A stretch of 40,352 bases of DNA from Blastocatellia bacterium (GCA_025054955.1 JANWZE010000053.1:1-40352), one strand, 5' to 3'. Positions 8,695 to 16,755 are shown, numbered from the stretch's first letter. Notes: generated by a model from the sequence alone, not told the origin. Numbers and translations are program-made.

Positions 8695-9014
8695 GTGGAC
8701 CTGGAGCCAGGCAATCACTACACGAGCTACCACGCGATCCTTCAGGCAACAGCCGGCGCAGCCATCGTGCGGCGAAGTGCATTGCGGGCACTGGAATCAC
8801 AGCAGAGTGATTCGAGTGAAGAATTATAGGCGCAGCCATCGTGCAACGAAGTGGATTGCGGGCACAGCAGCCTGAGGGCGGTCGAATTGTTTCCCTGCTC
8901 GTACCGGCTCGTCGGTTAAAACCCGGCCAATATGAACTCACGCTTCGCGGCGTTAAGCCGGATGGAGAACTGGAAGACGTCGGCTTTTATTATCTCGATG
9001 TGACGGGGAAGTAA
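8695..9014 (+). pseudogene. Broken 3' end of an exported-domain gene, split by a 74-base duplication
   Basis: The last 64 codons before TAA 9012-9014 are open from 8820 and encode a tidy C-terminus: VPARRLKPGQYELTLRGV followed by DGELEDVGFYYLDVTGK. Another frame (8695-8829) encodes LEPGNHYTSYHAILQATAGA, which would normally lie just upstream in the same domain. A 42-base segment beginning GGCGCAGCCATCGTG occurs at 8755 and again at 8829. The 74-base offset shifts the frame by two, separating the halves. The arrangement resembles the C-terminal beta domain attached to anti-sigma or zinc-finger proteins of Acidobacteria (inference). No start or upstream domain remains. Confidence 0.6.
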
Positions 9015-9047
9015 CCGATCCAGTTTCTCTGTGAGGACGTGTCGTGC

Positions 9048-9143
9048 GCGCTGCTCAGATGAGGAGCCGAGCGCCCTGCTGCTTCGTCCTTCCACGCGCT
9101 GCTCAGATGAGGAGCCGAGCGCCCTCCTGCTTCATCTTTTCAA
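9048..9143 (+). repeat. 48-base tandem repeat, two units
   Basis: Units start at 9048 and 9096. Both read GCGCTGCTCAGATGAGGAGC then CGAGCGCCCTGCTGCTTCGT or its near copy CGAGCGCCCTCCTGCTTCAT. The second decays after about 40 bases. The 48-base period keeps frame, but no convincing gene covers it. Confidence 0.85.
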
Positions 9144-9276
9144 AACCAATCGCTCATACGCGTATCCTGCCGTCGGTCGAACCGGTGACCAACGCGAACA
9201 GAGGTGGAGGAACGGAGCCATGCCGTTTGCAGGAGTTGCTCGATCGCCTCTCCAGGCTTCATTGCAGACATTACGG

Positions 9277-9305
9277 ATGACCTTCTGAACCGCTTCGGCT
9301 ATACT
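9277..9305 (+). promoter_or_regulatory. Possible promoter abutting the M48 protease start
   Basis: ATGACC (9277-9282) and TATACT (9300-9305) are 17 bases apart. Transcription would begin near 9312, at the GTG/ATG pair 9312/9315, so the message would be leaderless. This fits the absence of a Shine-Dalgarno sequence. The -35 matches consensus at only four of six bases. Confidence 0.4.
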
Positions 9306-9314
9306 GTGAATGTG

Positions 9315-10577
9315 ATGAGACTGGGCCGACGAAAACTAGCCGGTTTGTTATTGGCGCTGGCGGTGATCGCACCGGCCGGGCTGTCGGCCTCGCCCAAAAA
9401 GAAACCGCTGCCGATCAACAAAGATCCTCTGATGATCGGCAGGCGGGACATCAACAAGAATCAGATCAACTTCTACTCAATCGAGAAAGAAATCGCGCTG
9501 GGTCGGCAGCTTGCCGCGGTCGTTGAACAGCAGCTTCCATTATTGAATGATCCGGTCATTGCTGAATACGTCAGCCGCATTGGGCAGAACATTGTGCTCA
9601 ATTCTGACAGCAACTTTCCGTTTAACTTCAGAGTTGTTGCATCGGATGAAATCAATGCATTTGCGCTGCCGGGCGGATTCCTCTACATCAACCTCGGTGT
9701 GCTCAAGGCAGCCGACAGCGAAGCCGAGTTAGCCGGTGTGATAGCTCATGAAATTGCGCACGTAACGGCGCGACACGCGCTGGAGAACCTCTCTAAAAGC
9801 CAACTGCTTTCATTGAGCGCGTTGCCATTGATTTTCATTGGCGGGCCGCTTGGCGATCTTGGACGGATGGGCGCTGAGTTGGGACTGGCCGCCGTTTATT
9901 TCAAGTTCAGTCGCGGCGCAGAAAAGGAAGCTGATGAGCTGAGCGCGCAATATCTCTGGGCGTGTGGGTATGATCCTGAGAGTCTGGTCACATTTTTCGA
10001 GAAGTTGGCCGCGCGTGAGCGGCGGGTCAAGGTTTCAAAGTTGTTCCGCTCACATCCGACAACGCCTGATCGCATTAAGCATGTGCGCAAGTTGATTGCT
10101 CAGTTTCCTGAGCGAGAGACCTATGTTGTCAATACCCGCGAATTCGCTGCCATCAAGCGAGACCGACTCAGTGAGTTTGGCGCCGTCGCGCCTGACATCC
10201 CTCGCTCCGAAGGCCAACGACGACCGCCCGTGCTACGGCGGGGCACGACCCAGCCGGATCACGAACGCCCTACGTCCGAATCCCGCCCCGATACCACAGC
10301 GCCTGACGAGCATTCGATTGATCCGACAAGCAGGCAAGCGCAGGGCCGTCGGCCGCCGAGCATTGTTCGTCGCACCTCACCTGAGCCTGATGAGCACCCG
10401 ACGATGCCAGACACGAGGCCAACGAGCGAGCACACCGACGGACGACAGCCGCCACGCATCGTGCGTCGCACGTCCCCTGAGGAACAAGGTGAACAAGCCT
10501 CATCTTCAGTCAACATCAATGATCAAGGACCATCGGCGTTGACACGCACGCCGCCGCGATTACGCCGACGCTTTTAA
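9315..10577 (+). CDS. Exported M48-family zinc metalloprotease with Arg/Pro-rich tail
   Basis: 420 residues. A signal peptide (MRLGRRKLAGLLLALAVI) leads into an M48 peptidase domain. The zinc site is His145-Glu146-x-x-His149 (HEIAH), with Glu205 in EKEADEL as third ligand. This matches the BepA/LoiP-like periplasmic proteases that degrade misfolded outer-membrane proteins. The last 125 or so residues are low in complexity, with four RRPP/RQPP/TPPR blocks followed by RR. This tail is absent from ordinary M48 enzymes and may bind nucleic acid, lipopolysaccharide or peptidoglycan (inference). An open frame reaches back to 9204, but that part overlaps repeat-field sequence and the signal peptide would be buried, so I start at 9315. 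A GTG at 9312 is an alternative. Confidence 0.88.
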   Translation: MRLGRRKLAGLLLALAVIAPAGLSASPKKKPLPINKDPLMIGRRDINKNQINFYSIEKEIALGRQLAAVVEQQLPLLNDPVIAEYVSRIGQNIVLNSDSNFPFNFRVVASDEINAFALPGGFLYINLGVLKAADSEAELAGVIAHEIAHVTARHALENLSKSQLLSLSALPLIFIGGPLGDLGRMGAELGLAAVYFKFSRGAEKEADELSAQYLWACGYDPESLVTFFEKLAARERRVKVSKLFRSHPTTPDRIKHVRKLIAQFPERETYVVNTREFAAIKRDRLSEFGAVAPDIPRSEGQRRPPVLRRGTTQPDHERPTSESRPDTTAPDEHSIDPTSRQAQGRRPPSIVRRTSPEPDEHPTMPDTRPTSEHTDGRQPPRIVRRTSPEEQGEQASSSVNINDQGPSALTRTPPRLRRRF

Positions 10578-10651
10578 CATCGTTGGCCAATTTCAACCAG
10601 CAACGCTCCGACAAACGTTGCCGTTGGCCACCGGCTGGCGTGATCGCGTCC

Positions 10652-10679
10652 TTGACAGCGTCGGCGACCCACATAGAAT
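10652..10679 (+). promoter_or_regulatory. Strong promoter directly before the PIG-L gene
   Basis: TTGACA (10652-10657) and TAGAAT (10674-10679) are separated by 16 bases. The predicted start near 10686 is about three bases before ATG 10689, and there is no Shine-Dalgarno sequence. This suggests a leaderless mRNA. Confidence 0.6.
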
Positions 10680-10688
10680 CAGGCGCTG

Positions 10689-13364
10689 ATGATTCACAGA
10701 AAAGCATCGCATCGCTCTCCTGACTTCACTTGGCTAGCATTGGCCATCTGTTTGTTGATTATTTTCTGCACCCTCTTGCGTGCCGGTGTTCACGCCGGTC
10801 CGAGCGAGTTGCCTCAAGATCGCGGCATTAGCGGCTTATGGCAATCGCTCGAACGATTGCCGGTTGTTGCCAGCGCGCTGCACACCACGGCGCACCCCGA
10901 TGATGAAGACACCGGATTGCTGGTATATCTGAGCCGACGCGTTCATGCGCGGACATCGTTGCTATCGGCCACGCGCGGCGAAGGCGGCCAGAGCATCATC
11001 GGACCGGAAACCGGTCCTGCTATGGGTCTGGTGCGGTCCGGCGAATTGCTTGCCTCGGCGCAATACTACGGCGTGGATGTCTTTTTCACACGCGCTTACG
11101 AATTTGGTTATTCGAAGACGGCTGAAGAAACGCTGGCCAAATGGGGCCGCGAAGAAACGCTGGCTGACTTCGTGCGAGTGATTCGTCAGACGCGCCCTGA
11201 CGTCATCATCACGCGGTTCGATGGCTCACCTGTTGGGCACGGGCATCATCAAGCGGCGGGCTTGCTCACACGCGAAGCATTTCGCGCTGCGGCTGATCCA
11301 TCGCGGTTTCCTGAACAGCTTGCAGCGGGGTTGCGCCCGTGGCAGGCCAAGAAGCTCTACTGGGGTGGTCGCGGCCTGTTCGGCCCACCGGCGGAAACGT
11401 GGAACGTGAAGATCAATATCGGCCAGTTCGACGCTGTGCTTGGCCAGACCTATCATGAGATGGGCATCGAAGGTCTCAGCAAACAGCGCTCGCAAGGCGT
11501 AGCCGCCATCATCCCACGACGTGGACCGCTGGAGGTGAGTTTCACTCGACTGGATAGCGTCATTCAAACGCCGGAGAAAGAATCCGGCTTGTACGACGGC
11601 ATTGATACAACCATCACCGGCATCGCTTCGCGCATCGGCGCTGAGGCAGACAGCGTGCCGGAGCTGACAACGGCGCTCGGTGAAATTCAACGTCATGCTT
11701 TAGCCGCCCTTGCTGCTTTTGCGCCGCGTCAGCCGGAAGCTGCGGCGCGGCCTGTGCTCGCTGGACTCAAGCGGCTCCGCCAATTGATCAGCGCGGTTGA
11801 AATTACTCCTCTCAAGGATGAAACCAAGCACGAGCTGCTGTTCCTACTGCGTCGTAAAGAGCAAGATTTTGCCGACGCGGCGCGGCGCGCGTTGCAGCTT
11901 GAATTTGATGTGCGCGCCAGCGATGATACGGTCATTCCGGGGCAACAATTCACTGTCACGGCGCAGGTCTACAATCATGGCCGCGAGGCAGTGGAACCGA
12001 CAGCGTTGAATCTTTCCGCGCCCAGCGGCTGGCAGGTTGCGCTTACAAAAGGCCAGTTGAAGCGGCTCTCAGCCGGCGAGCATGTCTCTTTAGAATTCAA
12101 GGTGACGGTGGCCGCCGATGCGCCTTACACACAACCTTACTGGTATTTGAACGCGGAGACGGACAACCGATACGAGTTGCGATCAGAGCAGTGGCAGACA
12201 TGGCCATTTGAGCCGCCGGTGGTTGTCGGTCGCCTAACGTGTCGCGTGCATGATACGACGTTTGATCTCTCGGCGCCTATCCGCGCGCCGGAACTAGACC
12301 GGTTGCAGGGCGTGTTGTGGCGCGATGTGCAAGTAGTGCCGGCGGTCTCAGTCAAGCTCACGCCAACGCTGGCCATTGTTCCGCTCTCGCCGAAACCGCA
12401 GGAGCGCCAGTGGCGCGTGACTGTGGTGAACCATGCGCCGAGCCAGGTGGAAGGGACTGTCCAGTTGCATGCGCCTTCGGGGTGGCGCGTGACGCCGCCG
12501 GCTCTGCCATTTCGTTGCGCCCGTCAGAAGGAATCTGCCACCCTGGCCTTTCGCGTCACGATTCCTGCTGGGCACGAGCCGCAGCAAACTTCTCTCAAGG
12601 CAGTCGCGCGCGTGAACGGGCAAGCATATAGCTCATGGTACCAAGCGATTTCCTATCCCGACATTTGGACACGTCATCTATATCACCCGGCTGAATGTCG
12701 CGTGCGCATCTTCGATATCAAGGTCGCGCCGAACCTGACGGTGGGTTATATTCCCGGTCCGCAGGATGAAATTCCTGAAGCGCTCCGACAACTGGGCGTC
12801 ACGGTTCGTCTGCTCGAGGCAGACGAGTTGGCCTTCGGCGATTTGCAGCAGTTCGATTGCATCATCGCCGGCGTGCGCGCTTATGAGTTCCGAAACGATT
12901 TGACCCAGCACAATCAACGTCTGCTCGACTATGTCAGAGAGGGCGGCGTCTTCATCGTTCAGTACAACACGTCGCGCGCGTGGGACCCTGGGCAATATGC
13001 GCCCTATCCGGCGAAGATGGTAGGAAACGAGCGGATCACGGTGGAAGAATCGCCGGTTGAAATCCTGGCGCCGGAGCATCCCGTGTTCAATCGTCCGAAC
13101 AAAATCACGACGGCCGATTTCGACGGCTGGGTTCAGGAGCGCGGATTGTATTTCTGGACGCAGTGGGACGAGCGGTATCGCTCTTTGCTGGCCGGGCATG
13201 ATCCGGGCGAGTCGCCGCAGAAAGGTGGTTGGCTTGAAGCGACGTATGGCAAAGGCCTATACGTCTACACGGCCTATGCGTGGTTCAGGCAATTGCCAGC
13301 CGGCGTGCCGGGTGCCTATCGCTTGTTTGCCAACTTAATCAGCCTGCCCAAAACTCGCTCCTAA
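10689..13364 (+). CDS. Exported PIG-L deacetylase-like protein with C-terminal glutaminase-like domain
   Basis: 891 residues. A short N-terminal hydrophobic segment (about 14-34) acts as signal or anchor. Residues 60-330 are a PIG-L/LmbE domain: the zinc motif HPDDE is at 69-73 and HGHHQAAG near 183-190 supplies the third ligand. Family members remove N-acetyl groups from GlcNAc-containing glycolipids or glycans. Residues 400-640 contain beta-sandwich modules of the NEW3/alpha-galactosidase-associated type (for example VYNHGREAVEP). The last 220 residues form a ThuA/GATase-1-like fold with FDCIIAGVRAYE and GGVFIVQYNTS. Such secreted fusions are common in Acidobacteria and Bacteroidetes. The glycan substrate is unknown. 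A promoter lies 10 bases upstream. Confidence 0.88.
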   Translation: MIHRKASHRSPDFTWLALAICLLIIFCTLLRAGVHAGPSELPQDRGISGLWQSLERLPVVASALHTTAHPDDEDTGLLVYLSRRVHARTSLLSATRGEGGQSIIGPETGPAMGLVRSGELLASAQYYGVDVFFTRAYEFGYSKTAEETLAKWGREETLADFVRVIRQTRPDVIITRFDGSPVGHGHHQAAGLLTREAFRAAADPSRFPEQLAAGLRPWQAKKLYWGGRGLFGPPAETWNVKINIGQFDAVLGQTYHEMGIEGLSKQRSQGVAAIIPRRGPLEVSFTRLDSVIQTPEKESGLYDGIDTTITGIASRIGAEADSVPELTTALGEIQRHALAALAAFAPRQPEAAARPVLAGLKRLRQLISAVEITPLKDETKHELLFLLRRKEQDFADAARRALQLEFDVRASDDTVIPGQQFTVTAQVYNHGREAVEPTALNLSAPSGWQVALTKGQLKRLSAGEHVSLEFKVTVAADAPYTQPYWYLNAETDNRYELRSEQWQTWPFEPPVVVGRLTCRVHDTTFDLSAPIRAPELDRLQGVLWRDVQVVPAVSVKLTPTLAIVPLSPKPQERQWRVTVVNHAPSQVEGTVQLHAPSGWRVTPPALPFRCARQKESATLAFRVTIPAGHEPQQTSLKAVARVNGQAYSSWYQAISYPDIWTRHLYHPAECRVRIFDIKVAPNLTVGYIPGPQDEIPEALRQLGVTVRLLEADELAFGDLQQFDCIIAGVRAYEFRNDLTQHNQRLLDYVREGGVFIVQYNTSRAWDPGQYAPYPAKMVGNERITVEESPVEILAPEHPVFNRPNKITTADFDGWVQERGLYFWTQWDERYRSLLAGHDPGESPQKGGWLEATYGKGLYVYTAYAWFRQLPAGVPGAYRLFANLISLPKTRS

Positions 13365-13793
13365 AGCGATTTTTGTTCTTCGCCATTAGAGCAATTTTCA
13401 ATTGCCTTTGCCCTGGGAATCGCTCCTCTGCCACAGCACGCCACGACGGATGACAAGCAAGCACAGATTGACAGGATCAACTGATTTGAATCTGTTGAGC
13501 AGGTAATCTGAAGCGTGTGCATAAATGGCAAGCTGGATCATGCGCTGGCCGCGGAGCGGCCAGAGTGACTGTAGCCGTGCACTTCAGTGCACGGTGGGCG
13601 TGTCATCACGGGTTGTTCGTCGCGTCAGCGACGGGTGAATGGGTGAATGAGCGCCGTTCAAGCGTCGCTCGTGCGACAGGGTGTGATCGCTGCTATGCTG
13701 TTGCCGGCTTTGAAAAACCTGAATTGACTGCGCCGCCTGCGCGGGCGGATTTATGCTCCGCTTCAGTTCATCCTTGGACGTGACCAGTGGTCA
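13365..13793. other. Spacer with repeats and a stem-loop
   Basis: It contains GAGCAATTTTCAATTGCC (13389-13406), related to 17837-17854. A family 1 repeat copy follows at 13415-13456, then a perfect hairpin at 13575-13594. The plus frame 13517-13783 has no domain, is Arg- and Ala-rich and crosses the hairpin, so it is not called. Confidence 0.55.
13575..13594. repeat. Perfect 8-base stem-loop (REP-like)
   Basis: CCGTGCAC and GTGCACGG flank the loop TTCA. There is no following T-run, so it is not a classical terminator. It looks like a REP-type palindrome. Confidence 0.7.
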
Positions 13794-13822
13794 TTCACAT
13801 GAGTTTGGAAGAGGTGTAAAAT
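13794..13822 (+). promoter_or_regulatory. Promoter before the small exported protein
   Basis: TTCACA (13794-13799) and TAAAAT (13817-13822) are 17 bases apart, with TG just before the -10 box. The predicted start is near 13829, four bases before TTG 13833. Confidence 0.5.
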
Positions 13823-13832
13823 GCGGGTGTAG

Positions 13833-14072
13833 TTGAAAGCTCAGGCAAGATTTGCAGGCATTGGAAGCCATGAAAAATGGTTGAGAACGATATGTTTGAT
13901 GGTGCTTTCCCTACTCTTGATCATGTCACCCACATACATCGCCACCGCCCAACCATACACCTCCTCTTACGCACGGTATGGCGACTATGATTGTCTAGCG
14001 GCATGGTGTTGGGACAGTAGAGGCGGGCAATGGGTGATGGTTGGTGTTTGGTGGGTGCAAGATCTTCAATGA
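13833..14072 (+). CDS. Small exported Trp/Tyr-rich protein, unknown function
   Basis: 79 residues from TTG 13833, or 63 from TTG 13881. Both keep a clear signal peptide (LRTICLMVLSLLLIMSP, cleavage near IATA-QPY). The mature peptide is only about 40 residues and rich in aromatic residues (five Trp, five Tyr), with two Cys in DYDCLAAWCWDS. No family is recognised. The TTG start fits the promoter at 13794, which would leave almost no leader. A second exported protein starts 57 bases downstream. It could be a secreted peptide, or a decayed gene fragment whose signal peptide survives. Confidence 0.5.
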   Translation: MKAQARFAGIGSHEKWLRTICLMVLSLLLIMSPTYIATAQPYTSSYARYGDYDCLAAWCWDSRGGQWVMVGVWWVQDLQ

Positions 14073-14128
14073 GGTTAACTGCTTCTGACCTTCACAACGA
14101 AAGGTTGAGTTTGAAAAAGGAGGCACGT

Positions 14129-14809
14129 ATGAGAACAACTAGAAACAGCAGATTATCATGGTTTCTCATCGGATTGACCACAGTCGGCTGGAGTTTCCTT
14201 CTCGGCGACTTCTCTCTGGCGAAAGGACAATCTGGCAATCCTCTGCAGGCCACCGTCCGCCAAGGAACCGTTGTGGTTCGGCACGTCGGCTCCAAACCGG
14301 TGGTTGCGTTTAATGGCGTCTTTACCTACCGAAGCCCGAAAGGGCATGTGGCCACTCCTACATTTACCCATTCATTCCTCGGCACGTGGTTCGAGGGGCG
14401 AGGCAGCTTCCGACCCGGACAAGAGGTGAGGTTTCCGCCCATTTCTCCTCCCGATGACTCAAGTCTGACTTACGAGTACTTGGACGCGGCAGTGACCGGC
14501 GTGCTGTTTGCTGATGGAACCACGTGGGGAAGTACAGGGGACTCTTTACGTCGGAGTATGTTGGCCAGAGCCGGAGCCATCTGCGCAAAATTGAATGATA
14601 TTCTGAATGTGATTAAGGATAATTCGCTCGAAGAAGTTGAGCAGCTTTTGCGGGGTCCAGGCCCTATCATTCAAGGGCAAGAACTAGGAGAATGGCTGCA
14701 TCGGGTGCTCCGAAAAGAGTTGCTAAATCAGAATGGAGAAATCTATCCCGATGCTCTCAACCGACTCAGGCGGATGATCACGCACCTGGAAGGGATGATT
14801 GACCGGTAG
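14129..14809 (+). CDS. Exported hypothetical protein
   Basis: 226 residues. ATG 14129 is preceded by AAAGGAGG at ideal distance, and the product opens with a signal peptide (SWFLIGLTTVGWSFLLGDF, cleavage near LAKGQ). The middle part is beta-rich (VRQGTVVVRHVG, PVVAFNGVFTYRS), and residues 150-226 are predicted helical (AKLNDILNVIKDNSLEEVEQ). I do not recognise a family. It follows the small exported protein and precedes RHS-like and Cys-rich sequences, so this patch may be an accessory surface-protein locus. Confidence 0.75.
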   Translation: MRTTRNSRLSWFLIGLTTVGWSFLLGDFSLAKGQSGNPLQATVRQGTVVVRHVGSKPVVAFNGVFTYRSPKGHVATPTFTHSFLGTWFEGRGSFRPGQEVRFPPISPPDDSSLTYEYLDAAVTGVLFADGTTWGSTGDSLRRSMLARAGAICAKLNDILNVIKDNSLEEVEQLLRGPGPIIQGQELGEWLHRVLRKELLNQNGEIYPDALNRLRRMITHLEGMIDR

Positions 14810-14882
14810 CGCAGTGCCTGAGCAACGGTGCGGCGGATTCGCAGGTTCGGTCGTGAGCCTGCGAATGAAGCTACCGCGATGA

Positions 14883-15368
14883 GCCGCTGGCGCGGGGGCC
14901 ATCGTCACCGGTGGGACTGGGCTTGAAAGGTGTCTACGTAATGACAATGGCATCACAGTGGCGATCAGGAATCCGTTAGGAGTTGAGAGCCGCGCATTGC
15001 TAGATGAGCGAAACCAGGTCCAGAAGCTCTATCGAAATGGTGCGGTTCAGGCGGAGATGAGCTATCATAGCGACGGCCGACTCCGTTCGCTAATCAGGTA
15101 TGATGGTATAACACCTCAGCTTATGAGCTATACATACGATGAGCTGGGGCGACTGGTGGAGATCCGAAGTGCGGATGATCAAGTAGTGCTGCCGGATGCC
15201 GTTGTGCAAAGCACGATGCATCGCGTTCGGACCACGGGGCTCGGGGACTCAACCTATGATAAGGAAGATGACCTTCGATGCTCCATCAAATGTGATATTC
15301 ATTCCGGCAGAGTATTGGGCGGTCAATTGCTGTATAATATGCTCATTGCCTTTCGATCCTTTCTGTAG
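14883..15368 (+). pseudogene. RHS/YD-repeat protein fragment
   Basis: The frame is open from 14883 after a TGA, with only a GTG at 14958 as start and no ribosome site. It encodes one to two RHS-type YD repeats: LYRNGAVQAEMSYHSDGRL followed by MSYTYDELGRLVEIRSADDQ. Full RHS proteins are large surface or toxin-delivery proteins with many such repeats and a variable C-terminal toxin. Here about 100 residues of repeat remain, then the frame drifts to a stop at 15368. It is probably the relic of a larger gene, overlapping a Cys-rich frame that starts at 15256. Confidence 0.55.
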
Positions 15369-15582
15369 CTGTGAACTGGGAGGTAGCTGCCCCGAAGGCT
15401 GTAGCAGGCAGTGTGGCGTAGAGCCAGAGGTAAGTAGGGGCAAGAGATGCAGTGATTCTTGCTTTATCCGTGACAATTGTCATTGGGTCCAGTGCCTGGT
15501 CACTGCGTTTTCATGTGGCGGAGTCAATAATCCTTTTAACGACCACTGTGATGATTACCTTCCTTGTATCGAACTCCCTTGA
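15256..15582 (+). CDS. Cysteine-rich hypothetical ORF overlapping the RHS remnant
   Basis: 108 residues from ATG 15256 (ATG 15268 also possible), ending TGA 15580-15582. It holds 15 Cys in its last 85 residues, in clusters such as NCCIIC, FCSC, CPEGCSRQC and CSDSC. No signal peptide is evident. The spacing does not match a ferredoxin or zinc-ribbon pattern I know. Such Cys-dense tails occur as variable C-terminal ends of RHS-like proteins, so it may once have been joined to the preceding frame by a frameshift, or be a separate disulfide-rich protein. No function is assigned. Confidence 0.4.
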   Translation: MIRKMTFDAPSNVIFIPAEYWAVNCCIICSLPFDPFCSCELGGSCPEGCSRQCGVEPEVSRGKRCSDSCFIRDNCHWVQCLVTAFSCGGVNNPFNDHCDDYLPCIELP

Positions 15583-15615
15583 CTAATATGCTTCGATAGC
15601 GAGTAGGAGGAGTAT

Positions 15616-16410
15616 ATGATAAACATGCACGTTGAATCGAGAACAATGTTAAAATGGGCCTTGGTGTTGGTCCTCATCGGAGTTGCGGTATTTATGGGTC
15701 ACTTGATCCATTCGCGGATGAGAGCCCAAGAAGTGCGCGCCGGCGGTCCCATTCCTTACACTGTCATACTAAGGGAAACCCTCTACTACCCTAATGGCAC
15801 TAGCACAGTAGCGGGAGAGTACACTCAGGCTGTCCGTTCGGATGGATCATTTGTTTGGCGATACGCGGAGATAGGAGGCCATGCTCTGAGGGAGCGAGGT
15901 ATCCAATTTGCCTCCGGCGTCGAGGTCACCATAGATGAGATCGGGAATACCAAGAGCACACAAATGATCCGTACGAATCTGGCCCGCATGCAGAGGGACC
16001 CAAGCTCGAAGTGTGTTAACTCGTTTGCTGGAGAACCTTTCATGTCACCGCCGGAGGTTTTCAGCGGTGAAGAGACAGTGGCAGGATATCGGACAGTGAA
16101 GCTTGCACAGGGTGTTGCCACGGGGTGGTACGCTGTGGATTGCGGCTGCGCCATGGTGAAATCCAGACATGATTGGGGTGGCGGGAGCGTCACGGAAAAG
16201 AATCTGGTGGCGCTCATTCCTGGAGAACCCGACGCGGCGCTATTCGATGTGCCTGCAACCGCCAAAGAAGTGCCTCCATCGGAAAGGATTCTGGGCTCCG
16301 CTAAGAAGCGCATTAGGCCCGGCCCGGATGCTGAGGAGAGGCTTCGGCGGCTCGCCGAGCAACTTCGCGTATACGACGAGTACTATTACAAGCATCGTCC
16401 GAAGCAGTAG
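15616..16410 (+). CDS. Membrane-anchored periplasmic hypothetical protein
   Basis: 264 residues. ATG 15616 has GTAGGAGGAG 5 bases upstream. One transmembrane or signal segment (WALVLVLIGVAVFMGHLI, residues 14-31) is followed by a periplasmic domain rich in beta strands. The C-terminal third is charged and helical (RLRRLAEQLRVYDEYY). The domain contains VDCGCAMVKS and single Cys residues, perhaps disulfide-bonded. I recognise no family. The frame continues open for 69 codons after its TAG stop (see 16411-16620). Confidence 0.75.
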   Translation: MINMHVESRTMLKWALVLVLIGVAVFMGHLIHSRMRAQEVRAGGPIPYTVILRETLYYPNGTSTVAGEYTQAVRSDGSFVWRYAEIGGHALRERGIQFASGVEVTIDEIGNTKSTQMIRTNLARMQRDPSSKCVNSFAGEPFMSPPEVFSGEETVAGYRTVKLAQGVATGWYAVDCGCAMVKSRHDWGGGSVTEKNLVALIPGEPDAALFDVPATAKEVPPSERILGSAKKRIRPGPDAEERLRRLAEQLRVYDEYYYKHRPKQ

Positions 16411-16620
16411 ACTGTAGATGCTCAATCAGGTGACGCAGCTTCGCCCAGGCTGAAGCACCTGTTCAATCGGCCGATTGAAGTAGCCACCCCGGAGGGAAGC
16501 GACTTCGACATAGGTATCGTGACGGCGAGCCGGACATACGGTTGCAGATGGATCATCACACAGGGCGAGCCTTGTCAGAGCGAATCAGCAGAGGTCTGGC
16601 CTTGTGGTGGAATCCCTTAG
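16411..16620 (+). other. In-frame open extension after an amber stop
   Basis: After TAG 16408-16410, the same frame runs 69 sense codons to TAG 16618-16620. The peptide includes FNRPIEVATPEGSDFDIGIV and ends in GEPCQSESAEVWPCGGIP. It has no ATG of its own and no ribosome site. It could be a former C-terminus cut off by a nonsense mutation, a readthrough extension, or chance. Confidence 0.35.
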
Positions 16621-16677
16621 GAATGGTTTGACGGAAGCTCAGGTTTGCTCTAACTTGGGACGACAAGGAGAAGCGTT

Positions 16678-16755
16678 ATGAAGAAGAAGACGAAACTTTT
16701 GGCTGGAATGATAGCGGCCGTTGTGGCGGCCATGAGCCAAGCTCCAAGAGGATGA
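16678..16755 (+). CDS. 25-residue leader ORF coupled to the Crp/Fnr gene
   Basis: ATG 16678 is preceded by AAGGAG at 8 bases and encodes MKKKTKLLAGMIAAVVAAMS plus five residues, a bare signal-peptide-like sequence. Its TGA (16753-16755) overlaps the first ATG of the regulator (16752-16754). It may be a leader that couples translation to the regulator, or the stump of an exported protein replaced by the regulator gene. Confidence 0.35.
   Translation: MKKKTKLLAGMIAAVVAAMSQAPRG

Noticed and set aside
8755-8870. Repeat-spacer-repeat like a minimal CRISPR
   Set aside because: Only two units, a coding origin explains them, repeats are imperfect and no cas gene is near. The same holds for the other pairs at about 72 bases.
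9220-9288. 22-residue ORF with a ribosome-site-like GGAGG before the M48 gene
   Set aside because: It ends before the predicted M48 transcript starts, and no conservation can be shown.
13517-13783. Plus ORF of 88 codons
   Set aside because: Crosses a perfect hairpin, no ribosome site, biased composition and no family.
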